Shown here: piece by piece, positions 1 through 12,280 of the stretch
How the letters are laid out: every line of letters begins with the position of its first letter
Position numbering within the stretch: the stretch's first letter is position 1
Origin: Plotosus lineatus
Taxonomy: Eukaryota > Chordata > Actinopteri > Siluriformes > Plotosidae
Direction: 5' to 3'
Length of the DNA: 64,000 nucleotides
NCBI GenBank assembly: GCA_024760905.1
Contig: JALRMN010000026.1
Location: 506,001-570,000 of the forward strand
Position numbers and translations under genes: made by a program
The notes under the pieces: model-generated
Told to the model about the DNA's origin: nothing
The model's database searches: none
What the model saw: only the letters and a program-made list of their open reading frames with translations

Positions 1-1670
1 TCCATACCTGCACTGGTATGTCATCAGCGCCAACTGCCTTTCCATTCTTCATCCTCTTCAGTGACCTCCTCACTTCACCTTTACTAATCTTTGCTACTTC
101 CTGGTCCTGAACAGTCACCTCTTCTATTATTTTTTCTCTCTCATTTTCCTTATTCATCAGCTCTTCAAAGTACTCTTTCCATCTTCCCAGCACACTTCTG
201 TCATCAGTCAATACATTTCCCTCTTTGTTCTACATCACTCTAACTTGCTGAACGTCTTTCCCATCTCTATTTCTCTGCTGTGCATACGCCCTCTGTTTGG
301 CCTTTGACACTGCTACCTTTGCCTTACGCTGTGTCTCCCTGTACTCCTGTTTACTCTTCGGTCCTCTCAATGTCCCACTTCTAAGCTAACCTCTTCCTTT
401 GTACACATTCCTGCACTTCCTCATTCCACCACCAAGTCTCCTTATATACTCTTCTTCCAGATGATACACCAAGTACTCCCTGATCTGTCTCCCTGATCAC
501 ATTTGCTGTTGTTGTCCAGTCATATGGAAGCACTTCCTGGCCACCCAAAGCCTGTTTCAACTCCTCCTTGAAGGCAACACGACACTCTTCCTTTTTCAGC
601 TTCCACCACTTTGTCTTCTGCTCTGCCTTTGCCTTCTTCACCTTCCTCACCATCAGCGTCATCCTGCACACCACCATCCTATGCTGTCTGGCAACACTCT
701 CACCTGCTACTACTTTGCAGTCACTGACTTCCTTCAAATTATATCGCCTGCACAAGACGTAGTCTACTTGTGTGCTCCTATTTCCGCTTTTATAAATCAC
801 CCTATGCTCCTGTCTCTTCTGGAAGAAAGTATTTACCACAGCCATTTCCATCCTTTTTGCAAAATCTACCAACATCTGTCCTTCTGTGTTCCTGTCCTGG
901 ATACCAAACCTGCCCATCACTTTCTTGTCCCCTCTGTTTCCTGCACCAACATGTCCATTGAAGTCTGCCACAATGACCACTTTTTCAACTCTGGGGGTAC
1001 TCTGCATCACTTCATCTAACTCACTCCAGAATCTCTCCTTCTCTTCTCGCTCACATCCTGCCTGTGGGGCATAAGCACTAACAACATTGAACATCACGCC
1101 TTCAATTTCTAACTTGAGACTCATCACTGTCTGACACTCTTTTCACTTCTAGAACATTCCTGACAAACTTCTCCTTCAAGATGACTCCTAGTCCACTTCT
1201 CTTCCCATCCACACCATGAAAAAAACAGCTTAAATCCTGTTCCTAAGCTGCTAGCCTTGCTACCTTTCCACCTGGTCTCCTGAACACACAGTATGTCCAC
1301 CTTCCTCCTCTGCATCTTGTCAGCCAGCTCTCTACCTTTTCCTGTCATCGTTCCAACATTCAAAGTCCCTACTTTCAGTCTGAGAATCATGCCTTTCCTC
1401 TTCTCTCTCTGCCTATGTACATCCCTCCCGCCTCTCCTTCTTCGATGTCTTCAACCAACAGTAGTCGAATTTCCACCAGCACCCTGTTGGTCGACAGCAC
1501 TGATAGCGGTCGTTGTTAACCCGGGCCTCGACCGATCCGGTCTGACATTCTTTGTAGTGACTCGCATATTTTATTTAGCATTTGTTTTACGCCGGATGCC
1601 CTTCCTGACGCAACCTTCTGCATTTATCCGGGCTTGGGACCGGCGTGAGGGAGAGACACTGGTTTGTGCC
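1..1670 (-). mobile_element. RTE (BovB-like) LINE copy 1, 5' part, cut by window edge
   Basis: Non-LTR retrotransposon read on the minus strand. It holds the 5' UTR (about 1,500-1,670), the start of the protein (frame at 1,124-1,390 with GTLNVGTM and CVQETRWKGS) and the APE-type endonuclease (381-1,127, with ADFNGHVG and a QVDYVL segment near its C-terminal part). The region below 380 continues into the linker before reverse transcriptase and leaves the window. The endonuclease frame is open, but the start region is in another frame, so the copy is broken. Automated pipelines often call this endonuclease 'craniofacial development protein 2-like', because that ruminant protein derives from an RTE element. 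The 5' end lacks about 20 bases compared with the copy at 60,306-63,357 and abuts an (AT)n run. Confidence 0.85.
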
Positions 1671-1692
1671 ATATATATATATATATATATAT
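1671..1692. repeat. (AT)n microsatellite
   Basis: Short AT dinucleotide run directly at the 5' end of LINE copy 1. Confidence 0.9.
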
Positions 1693-2011
1693 TCATCATC
1701 AGCATGTTTCCCCTGTGGCATCGTGGACAACCTTGGGTCGCTTTTGCTGGAATCGGGTACCCAGCAGTCACAGGAAATCGGTCTTCGCTATCTATGAAGA
1801 CTCGATTTCATTACCTTTTAAAGCACTGTTATAAAATCGCTTAAATTAACTCAAAGAAGGAGGTTACTTCACTTCCTAATCGCCAGTGACTCCGTTGGCT
1901 CACTCTGCCACAAGGCCAAGCTACCCAGGATGCACCTGTCCTAATGACGGAGGTGGAGTCTGGCTTGAGTGTGATAGGCATTTAGATTTAGCAGGGCTTA
2001 CCTTTTTCGAC
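1693..2011. other. unclassified sequence
   Basis: About 320 bases with no gene or repeat I recognise. No open frame looks coding. Confidence 0.4.
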
Positions 2012-2338
2012 TGCCTTCTAAGTAGCTGCAAAGCCGTCAGCGTGTTTCTGCCCTGCGATGGCCTGGCGAGCTGTCCCGGGTGTACTCTGCCCTCCTCTGG
2101 AATCAGCTGCGATAGGCAGCAGCCTAAGGCAACCCTAATTATGATTAAGCAGTTGCAAATAATCGTCCTTGTAATTGTAAATAAGTTGCCGACGTTGCAC
2201 ACCGATACCACTCAAATATATTTCACTACATAAAACTGGTCTCTGGTGGCAGATGTGGTTTGTACTCTGCCCTCACCCAGAGTTGGCTTGGATGGGTGCC
2301 AGCCTCCCTGCGACCCTAATTAGGATTACAGAAAATGA
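2012..2338 (+). mobile_element. partial SINE with L2-like tail, plus a second tail fragment
   Basis: From 2,012 the sequence matches the end of the SINE body (GTCAGCGTGTTTCTGCCCT) followed by the L2-like tail (GATGGCCTGGCGAGCTGTC, then a diverged CCCTAATTATGATTAAGC near 2,140). A second, separate tail copy lies at about 2,258-2,338 and ends in CCCTAATTAGGATTACAG. No tRNA-like head is visible, so both are 5'-truncated. Confidence 0.65.
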
Positions 2339-2339
2339 A

Positions 2340-3293
<954 letters not shown>

Positions 3294-3638
3294 CTTCCTT
3301 TCGGCATTTTTCCCTTTTACTCAGGAGTCGCCACAGCGAATCATCTGATTCGCACGTTTGATTTGGCAGAGGTTTTTACGTCGGATGCCCTTCCTGTCAC
3401 AACCCTTTTAGCAAGGGACAGAAACACGCTGACGACTTTGCAGCCTACTCTTTACGAAAGTCAGCAATGGTTCTTTTACATGCCTCTCACCATAGACAGT
3501 GAGAGACATGGCCCGCCTTTGATAACCCAGTTAGCCGCACTGGGGGGGACAGTGACAACCTTGTGGAGAGTGGGACTCGAACCCCCAACCTTTGGATCAG
3601 CGATCCAGCGCCCTATACCACTAGATCACCACTGCCCC
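3294..3638 (-). mobile_element. tRNA-derived SINE with RTE-like tail, complete head
   Basis: Read on the minus strand: a GGGGCAGTGGTGATCTAGTG head with a tRNA A-box-like segment, a B-box-like GGTTCGAGTCCC, then about 220 bases of body, an RTE 5'-UTR-derived piece (GGAAGGGCATCCGACGTAAA) and a 3' end of the form GGCGACTCCTGAGTAAAAGG followed by GCCGAAAGG. Length about 345 bp. The head abuts a (TA)n(CA)n run. It is not a functional tRNA gene. Confidence 0.85.
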
Positions 3639-3644
3639 CACACT

Positions 3645-3747
<103 letters not shown>

Positions 3748-3828
3748 TTTCTGCCCGTCACACTGTGCAACAGCAGAAGATGTGATCTGTTGATTGTTTC
3801 TCACGTCCCTGTCTATGAATTTCTTTCT

Positions 3829-4117
3829 TCCTTTCGGCTTTTTTCCCGTTCTGAGGAGTCGCCAAGGCAAATCATCTGATTTGCACATTTGATTTGGCAT
3901 AGATTTTTACGTCGGATGCCCTTCCTGTCACAACCCTTTAGCAAGAAACAGAAACACGCTGACGGCGTTGCAGCTCCTCTTTACGAAAGTCAGCAATGGT
4001 TCTTTTTCATGAACTTCTCACCATAGACAGTGAGAGACATGGCCCGCCTTTGATAACCGAGTTAGTGCACAGGGGGGACAGTGACAACCTTGTGGGGACT
4101 ATGACTCGAATAATCCA
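3829..4117 (-). mobile_element. SINE with RTE-like tail, 5'-truncated
   Basis: Same family and orientation as the SINE 200 bases to the left. The tail (GCCGAAAGG on the minus strand), the RTE-derived piece and the body are present. The match stops at the B-box-like region, so the tRNA-like head is missing. Confidence 0.8.
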
Positions 4118-4549
4118 TCAGAACGTCAGAGCAGCTCATGAGCTAAAAATCAGGGTGAGACAGGAATTGATGATCATGTGACTTTGGTGCTATCAGAAGT
4201 TTTATTTTTATTAACATAATGAACATTTATTTCTCTTGTCAGATATACTTTTAATTTATTCATGTTTCCTGAAAATCTTGGGGTTTCATACTGTGACATT
4301 AAAGTCATCCCTTGCCACTTTGCGATTTGAGCATGCAGCCTTGGTACATCGCGGTACTTGAATTAAAAAATAAAATTTAATTTAAAAACTCATAAAAAAT
4401 TCAAAATTTGTGCTGAAACTCACATGCAAGCAAGCGGAAGCTTGCTAACCTATCAAGATCAAGGAAGGCAGGGACCCAAGGCAGCCTGTGTCGATTGTTT
4501 CCAAACAACAGACTGAAGTGCCCCTCCTCCCCAGTTCAGTCAGGGACCG
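4118..4549. other. AT-rich sequence with MITE fragment
   Basis: Around 4,305-4,370 there is a diverged partial match to the MITE described at 19,792-20,216 (CCCTTGCCACTTTGCGATTT, then CATGCAGCC and a GTACATCGCGG segment). The rest is not recognised. Confidence 0.4.
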
Positions 4550-4672
4550 CCCATTCAACTCAATCTCGCAAACTGATTGGCTTAGACGCGTGACGCTTAT
4601 GCCTCCCGCCCACTCAACTCAATCTTGCAAGCTGATTGGCTTAGACGCGTGACGTTGTTGCCTCGCACATTC
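4550..4672. repeat. two-copy tandem repeat with inverted CCAAT and CRE-like motif
   Basis: Two adjacent copies of about 60 bases. Each has CTGATTGGCTTAGACGCGTG followed by ACG: an inverted CCAAT box and a CGTGACG motif at fixed spacing. The copies differ at a few positions. Whether the motifs act is unknown; no gene start is seen nearby. Confidence 0.7.
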
Positions 4673-5075
4673 CCGCGGGATGATTAACATTTTTCTTTTA
4701 TGTTGCAAATCATAAAAATCATCTTTACTTTTAGTTAACTAAGTTGTATAAAAATATTTATTTTTGCAGTTGTTTAGTTTTTCTGGGTTTTTCTTTGATG
4801 GTTGGTGGAGTTTTTTGTTGTTCTTGTTCAGACTGTTAGAAGTTTGTACTTTTGGTTTTTATTGAGTTGTGTGTGACACAAATAAAACTAAAACAATGAT
4901 GGTTTATATTATTTCAAAATTTACTGAATGTGAAACTGTATGGAATATTTTATCTCCTGTCCTCATTCCTTCCTCTCTCAGGAGAAATGTTTCATCAATT
5001 GTTTTCAAACCCGTATTCCCCTTTAGAGCTGAATAAAACCAGAAATAAAGCACCGTGTTCAGGTTCTGTGTGTCT
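4673..5075. other. AT-rich sequence, nothing recognised
   Basis: T-rich and A-rich stretches with no credible coding frame and no repeat I can name. Confidence 0.4.
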
Positions 5076-5172
5076 GTGGGGGGTGGGGGTGGGTTATGAG
5101 AGGTTAAGGGGGTTGTGGGTGGGTTATGGGAGGTTGGGGGGTTATGGGGGGGTGTTGTGGGGGGTTGTGGTG
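5076..5172 (+). repeat. G-rich minisatellite
   Basis: Degenerate repeats of GGTTATGGGAGGTTGGGGG type with many runs of three or more G on the plus strand. The spacing would allow G-quadruplexes. Confidence 0.8.
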
Positions 5173-5224
5173 ATTTCTCTCACTCAGTTATCAAACTGCT
5201 TTTTTAACTGCTAAGGTCGTGTCT

Positions 5225-5234
5225 TAGGGCCAAG

Positions 5235-5266
<32 letters not shown>

Positions 5267-5480
5267 CCATTCCCACTCACACACGGGGCAATTTGAAACA
5301 GTCAATTAGCCGAACATGTGTCTTCAGACTTTGAGGAAACTGGAGCACTGGGGAAAACCTATTCGAACACTGAGAGAACATGTAAACGACATCCAGAAAT
5401 TCCCAAACCGCTGGACTTGGAGGACCTTTACACTGAGAGGCGGACGTGCCAACCACTACACTACCATGCTGCCCATGTGG
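5225..5480 (-). mobile_element. SINE of a second head type (head B), minus
   Basis: Minus strand begins GGGCAGCATGGTAGTGTAGT with TTGGCACG, resembling the common teleost 'GGCACGGTGGTGCAGTGG' repeat, whose start looks like a tRNA A box. The following text matches the usual pattern with degenerate GTTTTCCCCAGTGCTCCAG. A (CA)n run (5,235-5,264) lies inside its 3' part. Confidence 0.6.
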
Positions 5481-5659
5481 TGATTACTTCTTTAATAACT
5501 TATTGTTGTCATCAATTCAGTCAGCTCAAGCGCATTTCATCTTTATACAGCTGGTACAGTACATGATAATATAAACATGTGGCTTCATCTTTGTATGATG
5601 GATTTGTAATCTGCACTGTTGCCTGCTGGACTATTTTTCTTGCACGCACGAGTTGAGGT

Positions 5660-6323
5660 TGTGCCATACAGTCAAATTTCAAATTTTATTTGTCACATAC
5701 AAAACCATACACAGCATGACGGGGTGAACTGCTTACTGCCACTGTCCTATATTTAAAGAGGAATATTGAAAAAAGAACAACAAAAGTATAGGGATATGGG
5801 TAAAAATATGTGTGTGTGGGGGGAATAAAACTAGGATTTATAGACATGATAAATTATAAAAACACCAGCAGTTATGTAAAGCCTATTGTGTACCAGATAA
5901 TTTATCAAAGTTCGATATAAATGTAATGACAATAAATAAAACAATATGTAAAGTATGCAGTCTGCACACAAAGATCAGCAATGAATGTGGTTAGTGTGTG
6001 TGCAGAGTAGTGCAGACTATACAGTGGAGCAATCTGTGTGTGCAACCATCAGCTGAGATGGAATGTAATGTTCATGGGTGGAGTGGGTTGAGAAAGTCCC
6101 GGTAAGGAGTTCTGGTTGAGGGCTCAGATGGTCTGTGGGAAGAAGCTCCTCGTCAGTCGTTCTTGTGTTTGCCTTCAAGGAACAGAAACGCTTCCCTGAA
6201 GAGAGAGGAGATACCACTGTCGGTGGCCTTGGTCCAGCACCCCCTGTTGTCTATATAGTGTCAAGGCTGTGATGCTTCCTGTCAGGATGTTCTCAGTGGT
6301 GCAAGTGTAGAATGTTTTTTGTA
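5660..6323. repeat. unclassified dispersed repeat, left part
   Basis: Begins near AAATTTTATTTGTCACATAC and includes CTGTGGGAAGAAGCTCCTCG near 6,135, phrases I recognise from interspersed teleost sequence without being able to name the family. It is interrupted by the SINE at 6,332-6,556 and resumes at 6,565. Confidence 0.45.
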
Positions 6324-6564
6324 TCTTTGAGCCCCCCGTGCAGCTAACTGGGTTATCAAAGGCCTGCCATGTCCCTCACTGTCTATGGTGTGAGGTTCAT
6401 GTAAAAGAACCATTGCTGACTTTCAATAAGAGTAAGCTGCAAAGCTGTCAGCGTGCTTCTGCCCTGAGCTGTCCAGGGTGTACTCTGCCCTCCCCAGCCT
6501 CCCCGCGACCCTCGCTAGGCTCGTTAGTGGTTCCAGAAAACAAATGAATGAATGACTCTTTGAG
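6324..6564 (+). mobile_element. SINE with L2-like tail and 8-bp target duplication
   Basis: Insertion at 6,332-6,556 flanked by TCTTTGAG at 6,324-6,331 and 6,557-6,564. It starts inside the body (CCCCGTGCAGCTAACTGGGT), runs through the shared body and ends in a shortened L2-like tail with GAATGAATGA. It is 5'-truncated. The flanking repeat can be rejoined across it. Confidence 0.75.
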
Positions 6565-6850
6565 GGCAGTTTAAGTTTTTCGGGTATCTAAGATGATAAA
6601 AACACTGCCCAGCCTTCTTCACCAGGGTGTTGACTTAACAGGACTATATCAGATACTGTGTGATTTCAACACCTAGGCACAGGAAACTGTCCACTGTCAC
6701 CATCGGGCTAAAGGTGGTTGTGGTGGTAAAGGGGAGAAAGCCCCGAAAGATGGTCTGTAGCAAAGTGGAAAGGATTGGATCCAGTGGGCAGGTTTGCATG
6801 ATCTTCTTTTGTAAAATTCTAAAATGTTCCAGTAAAGACAAAGCAGAATC
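6565..6850. repeat. unclassified dispersed repeat, right part
   Basis: Continuation of the repeat at 5,660-6,323 after the SINE insertion (GGGCAGTTTAAGTTTTTCGG onwards, with CACCAGGGTGTTGACTTAAC). Not coding in any frame. Confidence 0.4.
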
Positions 6851-7221
6851 CTGGAGCTGTAGTGTCGGAATTTATGAGAGATTTGGTTCATCTGCCTACC
6901 AGACGACTGATGTTCTGATCAGTATGTATCTTTTTCACTATTATATAAAAGGTTCAAATGCCTTCAAATGATACTGACTGAAAAAAAACACTGTCTGGTT
7001 CAAACACTCACACTGAAATTAAGAAAACTAGTCACTCTTATTTTAAAAGATGTTGGCAAATTATCTCCATTTTTGGACACAACCACCACTTTTCTTTTTC
7101 CGCTTTCCACCATTTTAAGACACATCAGTATCCATGCCCCCATCATTTTCATTGAATGGCTCTTCATTCATTCCAGGAGGCTTGGGGCACACAATGTTTC
7201 CAGCTCTGGTTTACAAAACTC
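6851..7221. other. no recognised feature
   Basis: AT-rich spacer before the decayed gene on the minus strand. Confidence 0.35.
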
Positions 7222-8760
7222 TCAGATCTCTTTATACAAGTAAGCTTTTCGAGCTGGATCAAGTTCCTTTGGGTCTATTACTTTCAACCTGGCATCCTGG
7301 TGTGGAAGATTTTTCAGGATATTAAAAGTCTTTTCATCACTGTTGGTAAACTCCTTGTATTTCAGTGTACCTGGCTTGTCATGCTCAAAACGAAAGTGAT
7401 GGACACTCTTCAGGCCAGGAAACTTGGAGAAAAACGCAGAAAGGAAAGTTACCCAGTCGTAAGATATGTACCCTCGTAAGATATATACAGTCAAAGACTG
7501 TACCCTGCTCATCACCGGGAACGTGGTACAGGTTGATCACCCTTTTCTGTAGACCTTTCAACACCTATTTCAGCCAGTGATGATACATATGTCTTCCGGA
7601 AGGTCCTTCTTCGGTAAACCAAAGCACCAATCTGGGAGCAAATTTGGTGTGTACAGCCAAAAGTAAGTGGATCGATGTCTTCTGATGTAATCCCACTAAC
7701 GTACGCCAGCAAAGATCATGGTATTGTTCTTATTTTGGCCAGAACAGTTATCAGCATTGAGCTGTAAGTACGTCTCCCCAATCCCATATGTCTCACGGAA
7801 ATAATATACAAGACTGACCACAACATTTGACCCTTTTCCACATGAACTGCCCTCATCTATCAAGTAATTCACTTGGGAGGGGAGGCCTTCAGCATTGACC
7901 CCAAAGATGGCACATTTACTGGGTGTCTTAAAATAAATAGGACCAGGCTGCATTGGGTTACAAAAAAAATGAACTTGTTGAGCAAAATCGAAGGAATAAT
8001 GGAAAGCAGTTTCTCTGGAACATGGCACAGTCTTAGTTAGCTTTGTAATGTTCAATGCAGAAGCAACCGTCTTAGACTCTGCACACATCTGGTGGTTAAA
8101 AGTACCATTCAGTAGTGGCAATGAAAAGATGATCTTCCTGCTTCTTCAAAACAGTGCTCTTTTCTTCTTCTGGCACATTCACCTGAAAAACCTGAAAAAT
8201 TTAGATACACAAACATCAATTCCTTTTCTACTATTTGTAGCACTGGATACATTTTCTGTTTCGATTATACCACAAGTGTAAGTCCTTTTTTCCCTCAAAT
8301 TATTTTTAAATTCATTTCATTAGTTACAAATGATACATGTCATGTTACTTGAACTGATCAGGGCGTGCCTTGAGATAGACACATTCTAGGCCATTCAGAT
8401 TGTGACTTACTTGATTTCAAGAGATTCATATCAATAAACAATGCTAAAGTTAATTTTTTTACAATCAGGTAATTGCTTTTCTGGCATGTCCAACAAAGGT
8501 CACTTGCAGGCCTTGCTATAACAACATATGGAAGTAGTTTATTTTCCGGAATGTGGATAGTCCCATGGCACGCTCATCTGCTTTAAGGGCTGAATCACGG
8601 TAGACTATCCACACCCTGGCCTTACAGAACTCACTGGGTAAAACTTTGATATCTGTTCGAGTGAAACCTGGTATCCTGCCACGCTACACAATGCCATGCA
8701 CCTCATGAAAGTTGAGGACAAATCGAACAAAGTTTTGTAGCTCCTCCAGAGTCAAGGCTT
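7222..8760 (-). pseudogene. decayed DUF7869-type gene (probable transposon-derived), one intron
   Basis: Read right to left. About 8,500-8,760 gives RIPGFTRTDIKVLPSEFCKA, then a CWTCQK segment. After an apparent intron (about 8,190-8,470, with a TTTTTCAG acceptor) come KSTVLKKQEDHLFIA, HYSFDFAQQVHFF, the conserved LNADNCSGQNKNNTM, a HTKFAP-like segment, and a C-terminal part at 7,222-7,515 with YDWVTFLSAFF and HHFRFEHDKPG. From memory these match, in order, the fish and invertebrate protein family carrying DUF7869, thought to be mobile-element related. In-frame stops (for example just before RIPG) and at least one frameshift near the HTKFAP motif show decay. The 5' end abuts the LINE at 8,786. 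Identity of the family is likely, its function is not known. Confidence 0.6.
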
Positions 8761-8785
8761 TCTTGGAATTGTTCTGCAGTCCTTC

Positions 8786-11738
8786 TTCTTCTTCTTGTTT
8801 TACTTTCGGCTGCTCCCTTCAGGGGTCGCCACAGCAAATCATCCGCTTCCACCTCACCCTGTCCTACGCATCTTCTTTGCTGACTCCAACGACCTTCATG
8901 TCTTCCTTCACCACATCCATAAATCTCTTCTTTGGTCTTCCTCTAGGCCTTCTGCCTGGTAGTTCCAACCTCAGCATCCTCCTACCAATGTATTCACTAT
9001 TCCTCCTCTGTACATGTCCAAACCATCTCAATCTAGCCTCTCTGACTTTGTCTCCAAAACATCTTACGTGGGCTGTCCCTCTGATATACTCATTTCTGAT
9101 CCTATCCATCCTCGTTACTCCCAGAGAGAACCTCAACATTTTCATCTCCGCTACCTCCAGCTCTGCCTCCTGCCTTTTCTTCAGCGCCACTGTTTCTAAT
9201 CCATACAACATCGCTGGCCTCACCACCGTCTTGTACACTTTTCCCTTCATTCTGCTGACACTCTCCTATCGCACATCACACCGACACTTTTCTCCAACCA
9301 TTTCAGCCTGCCTGCACACGTTTTCTTCACCTCTTTTCCACACTCTCCATTGCTCTGGATTGTTGAGCCTAAGTACTTAAAATCCTCCACCTTCGTTATC
9401 TCTGCTCCTGTAACATCACCGTTCCTCCTGGGTCCTTGTCATTCACACACATGTATTCTGATTTTCTGAGGCTAATCTTCATTCCTCTCCATTCCAGGGC
9501 ATACCTCCACCTCTCTAGATTTTCCTCCACTTGTTCTCTGCTCTCACTACAGATCACGATGTCATCTGCAAACATCATAGTCCATGGAGATTCTTATCTC
9601 ACCTCGTCTGTCAGCCTGTCCATCACCATAGCAAACAAGAAGGGGCTCAGAGCTGACCCTTGATGCAGTCCCACCTCCACCTTGAATTCGTCGGTCACAC
9701 CGACAGCACACCTCACCGCTGTCTTACATCTCTCATACATGTCCTGCACCACTCTAACATACTTCTCTGCCACTCCAGACTTCCTCATGCAATACCACAG
9801 TTCTTCTCTTGGCACCCTGTCATATGCTTTTTCCAGATCCACAAAGGCACAATGTAGCTCCCTCTGACCTTCTCTGTACTTCTCTATTAACATCCTCCAA
9901 GCAAACATTGCATCTGTGGTGCTCTTTCTTGGCATGAAACCAAACTGTTGTTCACAAATGCTGACCTCTGCCCTTTGTCTAGCTTCCACTATTCTTTCCC
10001 ATAACTTCATCGTATGGCTCATCAACTTTATCCCTCTGTAGTTGCTGCAACTCTGCACGTCTCCCTTGTTCTTAAAAATGGGCACCAGCACACTTCTCCT
10101 CCACTCCTCCGGCATCTGCTCACTCTCTAGTACCTTGTTGAATGTTCTTGTCAGAAAATCTACTGCTACCTCTCCTAGACACTTCCATACCTCCACCGGT
10201 ATGTCATCAGGACCAACTGCCTTTCCATTCTTCATCCTCTGCAATGCCCTTCTCACTTCACCCTTACTGATCTTTGCTACATCCTGCTCCTCAATGGTCA
10301 CCTCTTCTACTCTTTTTTCTCTCTCATTTTCCACATTCATCAGCTCTTCAAAGTACTCTTTCCATCTTCCCAGCACACTTCTGTCATCAGTCAATACATT
10401 TCCCTCTCTGTCCTTTATCAATCTAACTTGCTGCACGTCCTTCCCATCTCTATTTCTCTGCTGTGCCAACCTGTATAAATCATTTTCCCCTCTTTACTAT
10501 CCAACCTATCATACAAGTCATCATACGCCTCTGTTTGGCCTTAGCCACTGCTACTTTCGCCTTATGCTGTGTCTCCCTGTACTCCTGTTTACTCTCTTCG
10601 GTCCTCTCAATGTCCCACTTCTTCTTAGCTAACCTCTTCCTTTGTACACACTCCTGCACTTCCTCATTCCACCACCAAGTCTCCTTATCTACTTTCCTTC
10701 CAGAGGACACACCAAGTACTCTCCTACCTGTGTCCCTGATCACATTTTCTGTGGTTGTCCAGTCATTTGGAAGCACTTCCTGGCCACCCAAAGCCTGTTT
10801 CAACTAATCCTTGAAGACAACACGACACTCTTCCTTTTTCAGCTTCCACCACTTTGATTTCTGCTCTGCCTTTGCCTTTTTCACCTTTCTCACCATCAGA
10901 GTCATCCTGCACACCACCATCCTATGCTGTTTGGCAACACTCTCACCCACTATGACTTTGCAGTCACTGACTTCCTTCAAATTACATCGCCTACACAAGA
11001 TGTAGTCTACCTGTGTGCTCCTACCTCCGCTTTTATAAGTCACCCTATGCTCCTGTTTCTTCTGGAAGAAAGTATTCACCACAGCCATTTCCATCCTTTT
11101 TGCAAAATCTATCAACATCTGTCCTTCTGCGTTCCTGTCCTGGATACCAAACCTGCCCATCACTTCCTCGTCCCTCTGTTGCCTGTACCGACATGTCCAC
11201 TGAAGTCTGCACCAATGACCACTCTTTCACCTCTGGGGGTACTCTGCATCACTTCATCTAAGTCACTTCCGAATCTCTCCTTCTCTTATAGCTCACATCC
11301 TGCCTGTGGGGCATAAGCACTAACAACATTGAGCATTACACCTTCAATTTCTAACTTGAGACTCATCACTCTGTCTGACACTCTTTTCACTTTTAGAACA
11401 TTCCTGACAAACTCCTCCTTCAAGATGACTCCACTCCATTTCTCTTCCCATCCACACCCTGATAAAATAGCTTAAACCCTGCTCCTAAGCTTTTAGCTTT
11501 TCTACATTTCCACTTGGTCTCCTGAACACACAGTATGTCCACTTTCCTCCTCTGCATCATGTCAGCCAGTTTCTACCTTTTCTTTGCATAGTTCCAACAT
11601 TCAAAGTCCCCACTCTCAGTCCTAGACTCATGCCTTTCCTCTTCTCTCTCTGCCTATGGACACGCCTCCCACCTCTCCTTCTTCGACGCTCTTCGACCAA
11701 CAGTAGTCCAATTTCCATCAGCACCCTGTTGATTGACA
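8786..11738 (-). mobile_element. RTE (BovB-like) LINE copy 2, nearly complete
   Basis: About 2.95 kb. The 3' end is at 8,786 with a short (GAA)n-type tail and GGCGACCCCTGAAGGGAGCA. Going 5': C-terminal domain (8,864-9,250, GYLERF-type region with RLRWFGHVQRR), reverse transcriptase (9,396-10,469; FADDIVICSES at about 9,545-9,575 and FVDLEKAYDRVP near residue 205 of the frame starting at 10,469), linker (10,480-10,803, WWWNEEVQECVQRKRLAKKK), endonuclease (10,804-11,390) and protein start (11,557-11,640, LRVGTLNVGTM). A CAA-to-TAA type stop separates the FADD segment from the upstream frame, and frameshifts break the endonuclease, so it cannot move itself. Its 5' end is about 200 bases shorter than the copy at 60,306-63,357. 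It abuts the DUF7869-type relic. Confidence 0.9.
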
Positions 11739-12205
11739 GCAGTAAACAGACAGCAACAGTAAACATTCAATTGGTACAAGTGGAGCTTTTGAAAATGCTG
11801 GACAATTCTAATATGACCTGATTAGCATAAAATATTTTTTACTTTTATTGACTAGTTTGTTTCTCTTTGCAGGTTAACGGTGTAATACCTCAGATGTTGA
11901 ATATTAAAAAAGTTGAACACTGGAAAAAACAATTTTGTGATTTGTAATTTTGTATTTTACCTTCGAAACGGTTAGACTATCCTTGGCAAGTAAACAGTTA
12001 TGGTACGACATACAGTTTCATGTTTTTTTGTGTTGGCGTTTTGGTCCATTTGTTGTTAATTAAATTGCTATAAACAAGTTAGTTTCTGTCTTTTATATTA
12101 TCATAATGTATTACTCTGGAGTCTGTGTCCTATTTTGAGCTGGCAATTTGAAAACAAATGGTCTCTTTGTGAATATAGGAATGGGAATTAAAAATGTTTG
12201 TGCTC
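11739..12205. other. AT-rich sequence, nothing recognised
   Basis: No open frame or repeat family recognised. Confidence 0.35.
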
Positions 12206-12280
12206 TTTCCGATTCATCGATTAATCGAAAAATTAATCAATCAATTCATCGATTAAAACGATCATTAGTTGCAGGTCTAG
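12206..12280 (-). mobile_element. terminal fragment of a MITE
   Basis: Minus strand starts TAGACCTGCAACTAATGATC followed by a run of ATCGATGAATTGATTGATTA type. This is the well-known end of a short DNA transposon common in animals (TAGGGCTGCAACTAACGATT in intact copies). The other terminus was not found. Confidence 0.5.

Noticed and set aside
381..1127. A host gene similar to craniofacial development protein 2
   Set aside because: The similarity is to the RTE endonuclease. The same sequence recurs at 10,804-11,163, 33,600-34,270, 54,764-55,075, 57,975-58,382 and 62,466-62,801 with LINE neighbours.
3294..3638. tRNA-like A and B boxes in the SINE heads (also 14,070; 15,178; 43,379; 44,308; 45,010)
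   Set aside because: They are heads of SINEs with bodies and LINE-like tails and do not fold as complete tRNAs, so no tRNA gene is called.
4446..4465. A 19-base identity (TAACCTATCAAGATCAAG plus one base) with the right flank of the hAT element at 32,222
   Set aside because: Flanking bases do not match on either side; possibly a shared old repeat, but too short to interpret.
8712..9380. Long plus-strand frames over minus-strand LINEs (also 47,962-48,771; 55,662-56,345; 61,536-62,258)
   Set aside because: They are opposite-strand shadows of LINE coding sequence, rich in Ser, Leu and Pro and recurring only with the LINE.
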